Part shown: piece by piece, positions 51,201 through 64,000 of the stretch | Position numbering within the stretch: the first letter of the stretch is position 1 | Layout of the letters: each line of letters opens with the position of its first letter | Source of the DNA: Cladorhizidae sp. MBARI D1340-BT2 | Lineage: Eukaryota; Porifera; Demospongiae; Poecilosclerida; Cladorhizidae | Assembly (NCBI GenBank): GCA_028752905.1 | Contig: JAQNBH010000013.1 | Coordinates: 22,953,477-23,017,476 of the forward strand | Length of the DNA: 64,000 nt | Direction of reading: 5' to 3' | Program-made: the position numbers and the translations under genes | Notes under the pieces: model-generated | Databases searched by the model: none | What the model saw: the letters and a program-made list of their open reading frames with translations, nothing else | What the model was told of the DNA's origin: nothing

Positions 51201-54200
51201 TATCACCGGATAGCCCTTCTAATTATCTGTCTTTTGTACGTGCTAAAATTTTGAGTACTCTAAGTATTAGCAAGTTATGGTGATTTGAAGTGGTAAGGTT
51301 TGCGATCTTTCCTGGCGTTTTCCAGTTGCCAAAGCGGTGGCCTGCCAGTGAAAAACCACTACATTTATTGATAATCTGTTGACATGTTGCAGATAAGGGC
51401 CTTCTCTATCAGTTGACAAAATCTGGGACTTTGGTCTTGTTAATTAGGGCAGTTATGAATTGTACTCTTACTTGATGCTAAACATGTTAGCTTCGTAGAT
51501 TATCCACACTTCACTGAATAGACTTGATGTATAGCTATTAAGATAGGACTCTCTAAGTGCTCTCTCTTGATACCAAACATCCATATATTCTGCACACTTC
51601 ACTGTAATGGACTTGCAAGATAGGTATCTCTCAGTGTTCTCTATCTTGAGCTAAACATGTTAGCTTCATAGATTCTCCACACTTCACTGAATAGACTTGA
51701 TATATAGCTCTAAAGGTAGGCCTCTCTCTGTTCTCTCTCTTGATACCAAACATCCGTATATTCTGCATACATAGAATCACAAGATAGGTTTCTCTATGTG
51801 TTCTCTATCTTGATGCTAAACAGGTTAGCTTCATAGATTCTCCACACTTCACTGTATAAACTTGATATATAGCTATTAAGATAGGTCTCTCCCTGTGCTC
51901 TCTGTTGATATCAAACATCCATAATATTCTGCAAACTTCACTGTAATGGACTTGATATGATTCGAATGATAGGTTTCATTATGTGTTCTCTATCTTGATA
52001 TTTGCCCTAATTTGGTCTATATGTTTCTCATTTCCCCCCCAAAAATCTTGTTATTTTGCCGTAAAGCTCATAACTTTTCTACACTTTACCCCAAAAAGAT
52101 CATTTTTATATCACCGGATAGCCCTTCTAATTATCTGTCTTTTGTACGTGCAAAATTTTTGAGTACTCTAAGTATTAGCAAGTTATGATGATTTGAAGTG
52201 GTAAGGTTTGCGATCTTTCCTGGCGTTTTCCAGTTGCCAAAGCGGTGGCCTGCCAGTGAAAAACCACTACATTTATTAATAATCTGTTGACATGTTGCAG
52301 ATAAGGGCCTTCTCTATCAGTTGACAAAATCTGGGACTTTGGTCTTGTTAATTAGGGCAGTTATGAATTGTACTCTTACTTGATGCTAAACATGTTAGCT
52401 TCGTAGATTATCCACACTTCACTGAATAGACTTGATGTATAGCTATTAAGATAGGACTCTCTAAGTGCTCTCTCTTGATACCAAACATCCATATATTCTG
52501 CACACTTCACTGTAATGGACTTGCAAGATAGGTATCTCTCAGTGTTCTCTATCTTGAGCTAAACATGTTAGCTTCATAGATTCTCCACACTTCACTGAAT
52601 AGACTTGATATATAGCTCTAAAGGTAGGCCTCTCTCTGTTCTCTCTCTTGATACCAAACATCCGTATATTCTGCATACATAGAATCACAAGATAGGTTTC
52701 TCTATGTGTTCTCTATCTTGATGCTAAACAGGTTAGCTTCATAGATTCTCCACACTTCACTGTATAAACTTGATATACAGCTATTAAGATAGGTCTCTCC
52801 CTGTGCTCTCTGTTGATATCAAACATCCATAATATTCTGCACACTTCACTGTAATGGACTTGATATGATTCGAATGATAGGTTTCATTATGTGTTCTCTA
52901 TCTTGATATTTGCCCTAATTTGGTCTATATGTTTCTCATTTTCCCCCAAAAAATCTTGTTATTTTGCCGTAAAGCTCATAACTTTTCTACACTTTACCCC
53001 AAAAAGATAATTTTTATATCACCGGATAGCCCTTCTAATTATCTGTCTTTTGTACGTGCCAAAATTTTGAGTACTCTAAGTATTAGCAAGTTATGGTAAT
53101 TTGAAGTGGTAAGGTTTGCGATCTTTCCTGGCGTTTTCCAGTTGCCAAAGCGGTGGCCTGCCAGTGAAAAACCACTACATTTATTGATAATCTGTTGACA
53201 TGTTGCAGATAAGGGCCTTCTCTATCAGTTGACAAAATCTGGGACTTTGGTCTTGTTAATTAGGGCAGTTATGAATTGTACTCTTACTTGATGCTAAACA
53301 TGTTAGCTTCGTAGATTATCCACACTTCACTGAATAGACTTGATGTATAGCTATTAAGATAGGACTCTCTAAGTGCTCTCTCTTGATACCAAACATCCAT
53401 ATATTCTGCACACTTCACTGTAATGGACTTGCAAGATAGGTATCTCTCAGTGTTCTCTATCTTGAGCTAAACATGTTAGCTTCATAGATTCTCCACACTT
53501 CACTGAATAGACTTGATATATAGCTCTAAAGGTAGGCCTCTCTCTGTTCTCTCTCTTGATACCAAACATCCGTATATTCTGCATACATAGAATCACAAGA
53601 TAGGTTTCTCTATGTGTTCTCTATCTTGATGCTAAACAGGTTAGCTTCATAGATTCTCCACACTTCACTGTATAAACTTGATATATAGCTATTAAGATAG
53701 GTCTCTCCCTGTGCTCTCTGTTGATATCAAACATCCATAATATTCTGCAAACTTCACTGTAATGGACTTGATATGATTCGAATGATAGGTTTCATTATGT
53801 GTTCTCTATCTTGATATTTGCCCTAATTTGGTCTATATGTTTCTCATTTTCCCCCCAAAAATCTTGTTATTTTGCCGTAAAGCTCATAACTTTTCTACAC
53901 TTTACCCAAAAAAGATAATTTTTATATCACCGGATAGCCCTTCTAATTATCTGTCTTTTGTACGTGCTAAAATTTTGAGTACTCTAAGTATTAGCAAGTT
54001 ATGGTGATTTGAAGTGGTAAGGTTTGCGATCTTTCCTGGCGTTTTCCAGTTGCCAAAGCGGTGGCCTGCCAGTGAAAAACCACTACATTTATTGATAATC
54101 TGTTGACATGTTGCAGATAAGGGCCTTCTCTATCAGTTGACAAAATCTGGGACTTTGGTCTTGTTAATTAGGGCAGTTATGAATTGTACTCTTACTTGAT

Positions 54201-54637
54201 GCTAAACATGTTAGCTTCGTAGATTATCCACACTTCACTGAATAGACTTGATGTATAGCTATTAAGATAGGACTCTCTAAGTGCTCTCTCTTGATACCAA
54301 ACATCCATATATTCTGCACACTTCACTGTAATGGACTTGCAAGATAGGTATCTCTCAGTGTTCTCTATCTTGAGCTAAACATGTTAGCTTCATAGATTCT
54401 CCACACTTCACTGAATAGACTTGATATATAGCTCTAAAGGTAGGCCTCTCTCTGTTCTCTCTCTTGATACCAAACATCCGTATATTCTGCATACATAGAA
54501 TCACAAGATAGGTTTCTCTATGTGTTCTCTATCTTGATGCTAAACAGGTTAGCTTCATAGATTCTCCACACTTCACTGTATAAACTTGATATATAGCTAT
54601 TAAGATAGGTCTCTCCCTGTGCTCTCTGTTGATATCA
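48282..54637 (+). repeat. Trimeric higher-order repeat, period 2,724 bp (3 x 908)
   Basis: Monomers 52-54 and 55-57, then monomer 58, repeat with a constant offset of 2,724 bp. First members (48282, 51006, 53730) have GTGCTAAAA. Second members (49190, 51914) have a C7 run, GTGCAAAATTTTT and TTATTAATAATC. Third members (50098, 52822) have CCCCCAAAAAATC and TGGTAATTTG. The monomer at 54638 has C6 and TTATTGATAATC, so the third copy breaks there. Confidence 0.83.
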
Positions 54638-55544
54638 AACATCCATAATATTCTGCAAACTTCACTGTAATGGACTTGATATGATTCGAATGATAGGTTT
54701 CATTATGTGTTCTCTATCTTGATATTTGCCCTAATTTGGTCTATATGTTTCTCATTTTCCCCCCAAAAATCTTGTTATTTTGCCGTAAAGCTCATAACTT
54801 TTCTACACTTTACCCCAAAAAGATCATTTTTATATCACCGGATAGCCCTTCTAATTATCTGTCTTTTGTACGTGCAAAATTTTTGAGTACTCTAAGTATT
54901 AGCAAGTTATGATGATTTGAAGTGGTAAGGTTTGCGATCTTTCCTGGCGTTTTCCAGTTGCCAAAGCGGTGGCCTGCCAGTGAAAAACCACTACATTTAT
55001 TGATAATCTGTTGACATGTTGCAGATAAGGGCCTTCTCTATCAGTTGACAAAATCTGGGACTTTGGTCTTGTTAATTAGGGCAGTTATGAATTGTACTCT
55101 TACTTGATGCTAAACATGTTAGCTTCGTAGATTATCCACACTTCACTGAATAGACTTGATGTATAGCTATTAAGATAGGACTCTCTAAGTGCTCTCTCTT
55201 GATACCAAACATCCATATATTCTGCACACTTCACTGTATGGACTTGCAAGATAGGTATCTCTCAGTGTTCTCTATCTTGAGCTAAACATGTTAGCTTCAT
55301 AGATTCTCCACACTTCACTGAATAGACTTGATATATAGCTCTAAAGGTAGGCCTCTCTCTGTTCTCTCTCTTGATACCAAACATCCGTATATTCTGCATA
55401 CATAGAATCACAAGATAGGTTTCTCTATGTGTTCTCTATCTTGATGCTAAACAGGTTAGCTTCATAGATTCTCCACACTTCACTGTATAAACTTGATATA
55501 CAGCTATTAAGATAGGTCTCTCCCTGTGCTCTCTGTTGATATCA

Positions 55545-58500
55545 AACATCCATAATATTCTGCACACTTCACTGTAATGGACTTGATTCTCTATCTTTAT
55601 ATTTGCCCTAATTTGGTCTATATGTTTCTCATTTCCCCCCCAAAAATCTTGTTATTTTGCCGTAAAGCTCATAACTTTTCTACACTTTACCCCAAAAAGA
55701 TCATTTTTATATCACCGGATAGCCCTTCTAATTATCTGTCTTTTGTACGTGCTAAAATTTTGAGTACTCTAAGTATTAGCAAGTTATGGTGATTTGAAGT
55801 GGTAAGGTTTGCGATCTTTCCTGGCGTTTTCCAGTTGCCAAAGCGGTGGCCTGCCAGTGAAAAACCACTACATTTATTGATAATCTGTTGACATGTTGCA
55901 GATAAGGGCCTTCTCTATCAGTTGACAAAATCTGGGACTTTGGTCTTGTTAATTAGGGCAGTTATGAATTGTACTCTTACTTGATGCTAAACATGTTAGC
56001 TTCGTAGATTATCCACACTTCACTGAATAGACTTGATGTATAGCTATTAAGATAGTACTCTCTAAGTGCTCTCTCTTGATACCAAACATCCATATATTCT
56101 GCACACTTCACTGTAATGGACTTGCAAGATAGGTATCTCTCAGTGTTCTCTATCTTGAGCTAAACATGTTAGCTTCATAGATTCTCCACACTTCACTGAA
56201 TAGACTTGATATATAGCTCTAAAGGTAGGCCTCTCTCTGTTCTCTCTCTTGATACCAAACATCCGTATATTCTGCATACATAGAATCACAAGATAGGTTT
56301 CTCTATGTGTTCTCTATCTTGATGCTAAACAGGTTAGCTTCATAGATTCTCCACACTTCACTGTATAAACTTGATATATAGCTATTAAGATAGGTCTCTC
56401 CCTGTGCTCTCTGTTGATATCAAACATCCATAATATTCTGCAAACTTCACTGTAATGGACTTGATATGATTCGAATGATAGGTTTCATTATGTGTTCTCT
56501 ATCTTGATATTTGCCCTAATTTGGTCTATATGTTTCTCATTTTCCCCCCAAAAATCTTGTTATTTTGCCGTAAAGCTCATAACTTTTCTACACTTTACCC
56601 CAAAAAGATCATTTTTATATCACCGGATAGCCCTTCTAATTATCTGTCTTTTGTACGTGCAAAATTTTTGAGTACTCTAAGTATTAGCAAGTTATGATGA
56701 TTTGAAGTGGTAAGGTTTGCGATCTTTCCTGGCGTTTTCCAGTTGCCAAAGCGGTGGCCTGCCAGTGAAAAACCACTACATTTATTGATAATCTGTTGAC
56801 ATGTTGCAGATAAGGGCCTTCTCTATCAGTTGACAAAATCTGGGACTTTGGTCTTGTTAATTAGGGCAGTTATGAATTGTACTCTTACTTGATGCTAAAC
56901 ATGTTAGCTTCGTAGATTATCCACACTTCACTGAATAGACTTGATGTATAGCTATTAAGATAGGACTCTCTAAGTGCTCTCTCTTGATACCAAACATCCA
57001 TATATTCTGCACACTTCACTGTATGGACTTGCAAGATAGGTATCTCTCAGTGTTCTCTATCTTGAGCTAAACATGTTAGCTTCATAGATTCTCCACACTT
57101 CACTGAATAGACTTGATATATAGCTCTAAAGGTAGGCCTCTCTCTGTTCTCTCTCTTGATACCAAACATCCGTATATTCTGCATACATAGAATCACAAGA
57201 TAGGTTTCTCTATGTGTTCTCTATCTTGATGCTAAACAGGTTAGCTTCATAGATTCTCCACACTTCACTGTATAAACTTGATATACAGCTATTAAGATAG
57301 GTCTCTCCCTGTGCTCTCTGTTGATATCAAACATCCATAATATTCTGCACACTTCACTGTAATGGACTTGATATGATTCGAATGATAGGTTTCATTATGT
57401 GTTCTCTATCTTGATATTTGCCCTAATTTGGTCTATATGTTTCTCATTTCCCCCCCAAAAATCTTGTTATTTTGCCGTAAAGCTCATAACTTTTCTACAC
57501 TTTACCTAAAAAAGATAATTTTTATATCACCGGATAGCCCTTCTAATTATCTGTCTTTTGTAAGTGCCAAAATTTTGAGTACTCTAAGTATTAGCAAGTT
57601 ATGGTGATTTGAAGTGGTAAGGTTTGCGATCTTTCCTGGCGTTTTCCAGTTGCCAAAGCGGTGGCCTGCCAGTGAAAAACCACTACATTTATTAATAATC
57701 TGTTGACATGTTGCAGATAAGGGCCTTCTCTATCAGTTGACAAAATCTGGGACTTTGGTCTTGTTAATTAGGGCAGTTATGAATTGTACTCTTACTTGAT
57801 GCTAAACATGTTAGCTTCGTAGATTATCCACACTTCACTGAATAGACTTGATGTATAGCTATTAAGATAGGACTCTCTAAGTGCTCTCTCTTGATACCAA
57901 ACATCCATATATTCTGCACACTTCACTGTATGGACTTGCAAGATAGGTATCTCTCAGTGTTCTCTATCTTGAGCTAAACATGTTAGCTTCATAGATTCTC
58001 CACACTTCACTGAATAGACTTGATATATAGCTCTAAAGGTAGGCCTCTCTCTGTTCTCTCTCTTGATACCAAACATCCGTATATTCTGCATACATAGAAT
58101 CACAAGATAGGTTTCTCTATGTGTTCTCTATCTTGATGCTAAACAGGTTAGCTTCATAGATTCTCCACACTTCACTGTATAAACTTGATATACAGCTATT
58201 AAGATAGGTCTCTCCCTGTGCTCTCTGTTGATATCAAACATCCATAATATTCTGCACACTTCACTGTAATGGACTTGATTCTCTATCTTGATATTTGCCC
58301 TAATTTGGTCTATATGTTTCTCATTTTCCCCCAAAAAATCTTGTTATTTTGCCGTAAAGCTCATAACTTTTCTACACTTTACCCAAAAAAGATAATTTTT
58401 ATATCACCGGATAGCCCTTCTAATTATCTGTCTTTTGTACGTGCCAAAATTTTGAGTACTCTAAGTATTAGCAAGTTATGGTAATTTGAAGTGGTAAGGT

Positions 58501-60021
58501 TTGCGATCTTTCCTGGCGTTTTCCAGTTGCCAAAGCGGTGGCCTGCCAGTGAAAAACCACTACATTTATTGATAATCTGTTGACATGTTGCAGATAAGGG
58601 CCTTCTCTATCAGTTGACAAAATCTGGGACTTTGGTCTTGTTAATTAGGGCAGTTATGAATTGTACTCTTACTTGATGCTAAACATGTTAGCTTCGTAGA
58701 TTATCCACACTTCACTGAATAGACTTGATGTATAGCTATTAAGATAGGACTCTCTAAGTGCTCTCTCTTGATACCAAACATCCATATATTCTGCACACTT
58801 CACTGTATGGACTTGCAAGATAGGTATCTCTCAGTGTTCTCTATCTTGAGCTAAACATGTTAGCTTCATAGATTCTCCACACTTCACTGAATAGACTTGA
58901 TATATAGCTCTAAAGGTAGGCCTCTCTCTGTTCTCTCTCTTGATACCAAACATCCGTATATTCTGCATACATAGAATCACAAGATAGGTTTCTCTATGTG
59001 TTCTCTATCTTGATGCTAAACAGGTTAGCTTCATAGATTCTCCACACTTCACTGTATAAACTTGATATATAGCTATTAAGATAGGTCTCTCCCTGTGCTC
59101 TCTGTTGATATCAAACATCCATAATATTCTGCAAACTTCACTGTAATGGACTTGATATGATTCGAATGATAGGTTTCATTATGTGTTCTCTATCTTGATA
59201 TTTGCCCTAATTTGGTCTATATGTTTCTCATTTTCCCCCCAAAAATCTTGTTATTTTGCCGTAAAGCTCATAACTTTTCTACACTTTACCCCAAAAAGAT
59301 CATTTTTATATCACCGGATAGCCCTTCTAATTATCTGTCTTTTGTACGTGCCAAAATTTTGAGTACTCTAAGTATTAGCAAGTTATGATGATTTGAAGTG
59401 GTAAGGTTTGCGATCTTTCCTGGCGTTTTACAGTTGCCAAAGCGGTGGCCTGCCAGTGAAAAACCACTACATTTATTGATAATCTGTTGACATGTTGCAG
59501 ATAAGGGCCTTCTCTATCAGTTGACAAAATCTGGGACTTTGGTCTTGTTAATTAGGGCAGTTATGAATTGTACTCTTACTTGATGCTAAACATGTTAGCT
59601 TCGTAGATTATCCACACTTCACTGAATAGACTTGATGTATAGCTATTAAGATAGGACTCTCTAAGTGCTCTCTCTTGATACCAAACATCCTTATATTCTG
59701 CACACTTCACTGTAATGGACTTGCAAGATAGGTATCTCTCAGTGTTCTCTATCTTGAGCTAAACATGTTAGCTTCATAGATTCTCCACACTTCACTGAAT
59801 AGACTTGATATATAGCTCTAAAGGTAGGCCTCTCTCTGTTCTCTCTCTTGATACCAAACATCCGTATATTCTGCATACATAGAATCACAAGATAGGTTTC
59901 TCTATGTGTTCTCTATCTTGATGCTAAACAGGTTAGCTTCATAGATTCTCCACACTTCACTGTATAAACTTGATATATAGCTATTAAGATAGGTCTCTCC
60001 CTGTGCTCTCTGTTGATATCA
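55545..60021 (+). repeat. Second copy of the 28151-32627 five-monomer block
   Basis: Monomers 60-64. Differences from the left copy are few: CTATCTTTATATTTGCC instead of CTATCTTGATATTTGCC at about 55595, a C7 rather than C6 run in two monomers, GTTTTCCAG instead of GTTTTACAG in the monomer at 57330, and GGTCTCTCCC where the left copy has GGTCACTCCC near 31692. The 71-residue open frames at 55577 and 58269, and their twins at 22769, 28183 and 30875, arise from the 30-bp deletion and are not genes. Confidence 0.85.
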
Positions 60022-63000
60022 AACATCCATAATATTCTGCAAACTTCACTGTAATGGACTTGATATGATTCGAATGATAGGTTTCATTATGTGTTCTCTA
60101 TCTTGATATTTGCCCTAATTTGGTCTATATGTTTCTCATTTTCCCCCCAAAAATCTTGTTATTTTGCCGTAAAGCTCATAACTTTTCTACACTTTACCCC
60201 AAAAAGATCATTTTTATATCACCGGATAGCCCTTCTAATTATCTGTCTTTTGTACGTACCAAAATTTTGAGTACTCTAAGTATTAGCAAGTTATGATGAT
60301 TTGAAGTGGTAAGGTTTGCGATCTTTCCTGGCGTTTTACAGTTGCCAAAGCGGTGGCCTGCCAGTGAAAAACCACTACATTTATTGATAATCTGTTGACA
60401 TGTTGCAGATAAGGGCCTTCTCTATCAGTTGACAAAATCTGGGACTTTGGTCTTGTTAATTAGGGCAGTTATGAATTGTACTCTTACTTGATGCTAAACA
60501 TGTTAGCTTCGTAGATTATCCACACTTCACTGAATAGACTTGATGTATAGCTATTAAGATAGGACTCTCTAAGTGCTCTCTCTTGATACCAAACATCCAT
60601 ATATTCTGCACACTTCACTGTATGGACTTGCAAGATAGGTATCTCTCAGTGTTCTCTATCTTGAGCTAAACATGTTAGCTTCATAGATTCTCCACACTTC
60701 ACTGAATAGACTTGATATATAGCTCTAAAGGTAGGCCTCTCTCTGTTCTCTCTCTTGATACCAAACATCCGTATATTCTGCATACATAGAATCACAAGAT
60801 AGGTTTCTCTATGTGTTCTCTATCTTGATGCTAAACAGGTTAGCTTCATAGATTCTCCACACTTCACTGTATAAACTTGATATACAGCTATTAAGATAGG
60901 TCTCTCCCTGTGCTCTCTGTTGATATCAAACATCCATAATATTCTGCACACTTCACTGTAATGGACTTGATATGATTCGAATGATAGGTTTCATTATGTG
61001 TTCTCTATCTTGATATTTGCCCTAATTTGGTCTATATGTTTCTCATTTTCCCCCCAAAAATCTTGTTATTTTGCCGTAAAGCTCATAACTTTTCTACACT
61101 TTACCCAAAAAAGATAATTTTTATATCACCGGATAGCCCTTCTAATTATCTGTCTTTTGTAAGTGCCAAAATTTTGAGTACTCTAAGTATTAGCAAGTTA
61201 TGGTGATTTGAAGTGGTAAGGTTTGCGATCTTTCCTGGCGTTTTACAGTTGCCAAAGCGGTGGCCTGCCAGTGAAAAACCACTACATTTATTGATAATCT
61301 GTTGACATGTTGCAGATAAGGGCCTTCTCTATCAGTTGACAAAATCTGGGACTTTGGTCTTGTTAATTAGGGCAGTTATGAATTGTACTCTTACTTGATG
61401 CTAAACATGTTAGCTTCGTAGATTATCCACACTTCACTGAATAGACTTGATGTATAGCTATTAAGATAGGACTCTCTAAGTGCTCTCTCTTGATACCAAA
61501 CATCCATATATTCTGCACACTTCACTGTAATGGACTTGCAAGATAGGTATCTCTCAGTGTTCTCTATCTTGAGCTAAACATGTTAGCTTCATAGATTCTC
61601 CACACTTCACTGAATAGACTTGATATATAGCTCTAAAGGTAGGCCTCTCTCTGTTCTCTCTCTTGATACCAAACATCCGTATATTCTGCATACATAGAAT
61701 CACAAGATAGGTTTCTCTATGTGTTCTCTATCTTGATGCTAAACAGGTTAGCTTCATAGATTCTCCACACTTCACTGTATAAACTTGATATACAGCTATT
61801 AAGATAGGTCTCTCCCTGTGCTCTCTGTTGATATCAAACATCCATAATATTCTGCACACTTCACTGTAATGGACTTGATATGATTCGAATGATAGGTTTC
61901 ATTATGTGTTCTCTATCTTGATATTTGCCCTAATTTGGTCTATATGTTTCTCATTTTCCCCCCAAAAATCTTGTTATTTTGCCGTAAAGCTCATAACTTT
62001 TCTACACTTTACCCAAAAAAGATAATTTTTATATCACCGGATAGCCCTTCTAATTATCTGTCTTTTGTAAGTGCCAAAATTTTGAGTACTCTAAGTATTA
62101 GCAAGTTATGGTGATTTGAAGTGGTAAGGTTTGCGATCTTTCCTGGCGTTTTACAGTTGCCAAAGCGGTGGCCTGCCAGTGAAAAACCACTACATTTATT
62201 GATAATCTGTTGACATGTTGCAGATAAGGGCCTTCTCTATCAGTTGACAAAATCTGGGACTTTGGTCTTGTTAATTAGGGCAGTTATGAATTGTACTCTT
62301 ACTTGATGCTAAACATGTTAGCTTCGTAGATTATCCACACTTCACTGAATAGACTTGATGTATAGCTATTAAGATAGGACTCTCTAAGTGCTCTCTCTTG
62401 ATACCAAACATCCATATATTCTGCACACTTCACTGTAATGGACTTGCAAGATAGGTATCTCTCAGTGTTCTCTATCTTGAGCTAAACATGTTAGCTTCAT
62501 AGATTCTCCACACTTCACTGAATAGAGTTGATATATAGCTCTAAAGGTAGGCCTCTCTCTGTTCTCTCTCTTGATACCAAACATCCGTATATTCTGCATA
62601 CATAGAATCACAAGATAGGTTTCTCTATGTGTTCTCTATCTTGATGCTAAACAGGTTAGCTTCATAGATTCTCCACACTTCACTGTATAAACTTGATATA
62701 TAGCTATTAAGATAGGTCTCTCCCTGTGCTCTCTGTTGATATCAAACATCCATAATATTCTGCAAACTTCACTGTAATGGACTTGATATGATTCGAATGA
62801 TAGGTTTCATTATGTGTTCTCTATCTTGATATTTGCCCTAATTTGGTCTATATGTTTCTCATTTTCCCCCCAAAAATCTTGTTATTTTGCCGTAAAGCTC
62901 ATAACTTTTCTACACTTTACCCCAAAAAGATCATTTTTATATCACCGGATAGCCCTTCTAATTATCTGTCTTTTGTACGTGTCAAAATTTTGAGTACTCT

Positions 63001-63652
63001 AAGTATTAGCAAGTTATGGTGATTTGAAGTGGTAAGGTTTGCGATCTTTCCTGGCGTTTTCCAGTTGCCAAAGCGGTGGCCTGCCAGTGAAAAACCACTA
63101 CATTTATTGATAATCTGTTGACATGTTGCAGATAAGGGCCTTCTCTATCAGTTGACAAAATCTGGGACTTTGGTCTTGTTAATTAGGGCAGTTATGAATT
63201 GTACTCTTACTTGATGCTAAACATGTTAGCTTCGTAGATTATCCACACTTCACTGAATAGACTTGATGTATAGCTATTAAGATAGGACTCTCTAAGTGCT
63301 CTCTCTTGATACCAAACATCCATATATTCTGCACACTTCACTGTAATGGACTTGCAAGATAGGTATCTCTCAGTGTTCTCTATCTTGAGCTAAACATGTT
63401 AGCTTCATAGATTCTCCACACTTCACTGAATAGACTTGATATATAGCTCTAAAGGTAGGCCTCTCTCTGTTCTCTCTCTTGATACCAAACATCCGTATAT
63501 TCTGCATACATAGAATCACAAGATAGGTTTCTCTATGTGTTCTCTATCTTGATGCTAAACAGGTTAGCTTCATAGATTCTCCACACTTCACTGTATAAAC
63601 TTGATATATAGCTATTAAGATAGGTCTCTCCCTGTGCTCTCTGTTGATATCA

Positions 63653-64000
63653 AACATCCATAATATTCTGCACACTTGACTGTAATGGACTTGATATGAT
63701 TCGAATGATAGGTTTCATTATGTGATCTCTATCTTGATATTTGCCCTAATTTGGTCTATATGTTTCTCATTTCCCCCCCAAAAATCTTGCTTTTTTGCCG
63801 TAAAGCTCATAACTTTTCTACACTTTACCCAAAAAAGATAATTTTTATATCAACGGATAGCCCTTCTAATTATCTGTCTTTTATACGTGCCAAAATTTTG
63901 AGTACTCTAAGTATTAGCAAGTTATGGCGATTTGAAGTGGTAAGGTTTGCGATCTTTCCTGGCGTTTTCCAGTTGCCAAAGCGGTGGCCTGCCAGTGAAA
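63653..64000 (+). repeat. Truncated monomer 69 at window edge
   Basis: The first 348 bp of a monomer with the variant set of monomer 8 (CACTTGACTG, TGTGATCTC, CTTGCTTTTTT, TATCAACGG, TTTTATACG, TATGGCGATTTG). It is cut by the window edge, not by a biological break. It may begin another higher-order copy of the region after 6370. Confidence 0.85.

Larger units (their letters stand above)
36013..64000 (+). repeat. 908-bp satellite array, right part (rest of monomer 38 to monomer 69)
   Basis: The same satellite continues in the same orientation and phase after the transposon. Monomer starts: 36487, 37395, 38302, 39210, 40115, 41023, 41930, 42837, 43745, 44652, 45560, 46467, 47375, 48282, 49190, 50098, 51006, 51914, 52822, 53730, 54638, 55545, 56423, 57330, 58237, 59114, 60022, 60929, 61837, 62745, 63653. 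Lengths are 908 or 907, except 905 for the monomer at 39210 (ATA lost near 39945), 878 at 55545 and 877 at 58237. The array runs off the right edge. No gene, RNA or second mobile element is visible in it. Confidence 0.98.

Overview
This window is eukaryotic and almost entirely satellite DNA. About 62 kb of the 64 kb is a single head-to-tail array of AT-rich monomers of about 908 bp, all in the same orientation. I count 68 monomers (one interrupted) plus the start of a 69th at the right edge. The only non-satellite sequence is one piggyBac-superfamily DNA transposon at 33973-36012, inserted in a TTAA in the middle of a monomer. A spliced piggyBac transposase remnant and a megasatellite-type array point to an animal genome. 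The species cannot be named from the sequence, and the array's size and structure suggest centromeric or other heterochromatin (inference).

Layout: 1-33972 left array (37 complete monomers plus the first part of the 38th); 33973-36012 transposon; 36013-64000 right array (rest of monomer 38, monomers 39-68 and 348 bp of monomer 69). Removing the transposon and one TTAA restores monomer 38 to exactly 908 bp.

The satellite is nested. Each 908-bp monomer consists of about 522 bp of three alternating A-B pairs (A always 95 bp; B 78, 70 and about 89 bp) and about 386 bp of non-repeated segment. A and B share a core and probably descend from one ancestral unit of about 85 bp. Above the monomer, linked sequence variants define higher-order repeats: dimers of 1,823 bp (8186-15476, also 1-2738), trimers nested in a 5,414-bp hexamer (20015-30842), a pentamer of about 4.54 kb (37935-46466) and a 2,724-bp trimer (48282-54637). 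A five-monomer block at 28151-32627 recurs at 55545-60021.

The transposon carries one gene on the minus strand: a 320-residue product from two exons separated by an 80-bp intron. It keeps the acidic N-terminus, the last catalytic-region block (GGVDRGD) and the C-terminal cysteine-rich zinc-binding domain of piggyBac transposases. The region that should carry the first two catalytic aspartates is replaced by a Ser/Thr/Pro-rich linker made of 11-residue repeats. The reading frame is intact although the protein cannot be a complete transposase. No host protein gene, tRNA, rRNA, CRISPR array or prokaryotic feature is visible. The many short open frames in the satellite are chance frames repeated with the monomer.
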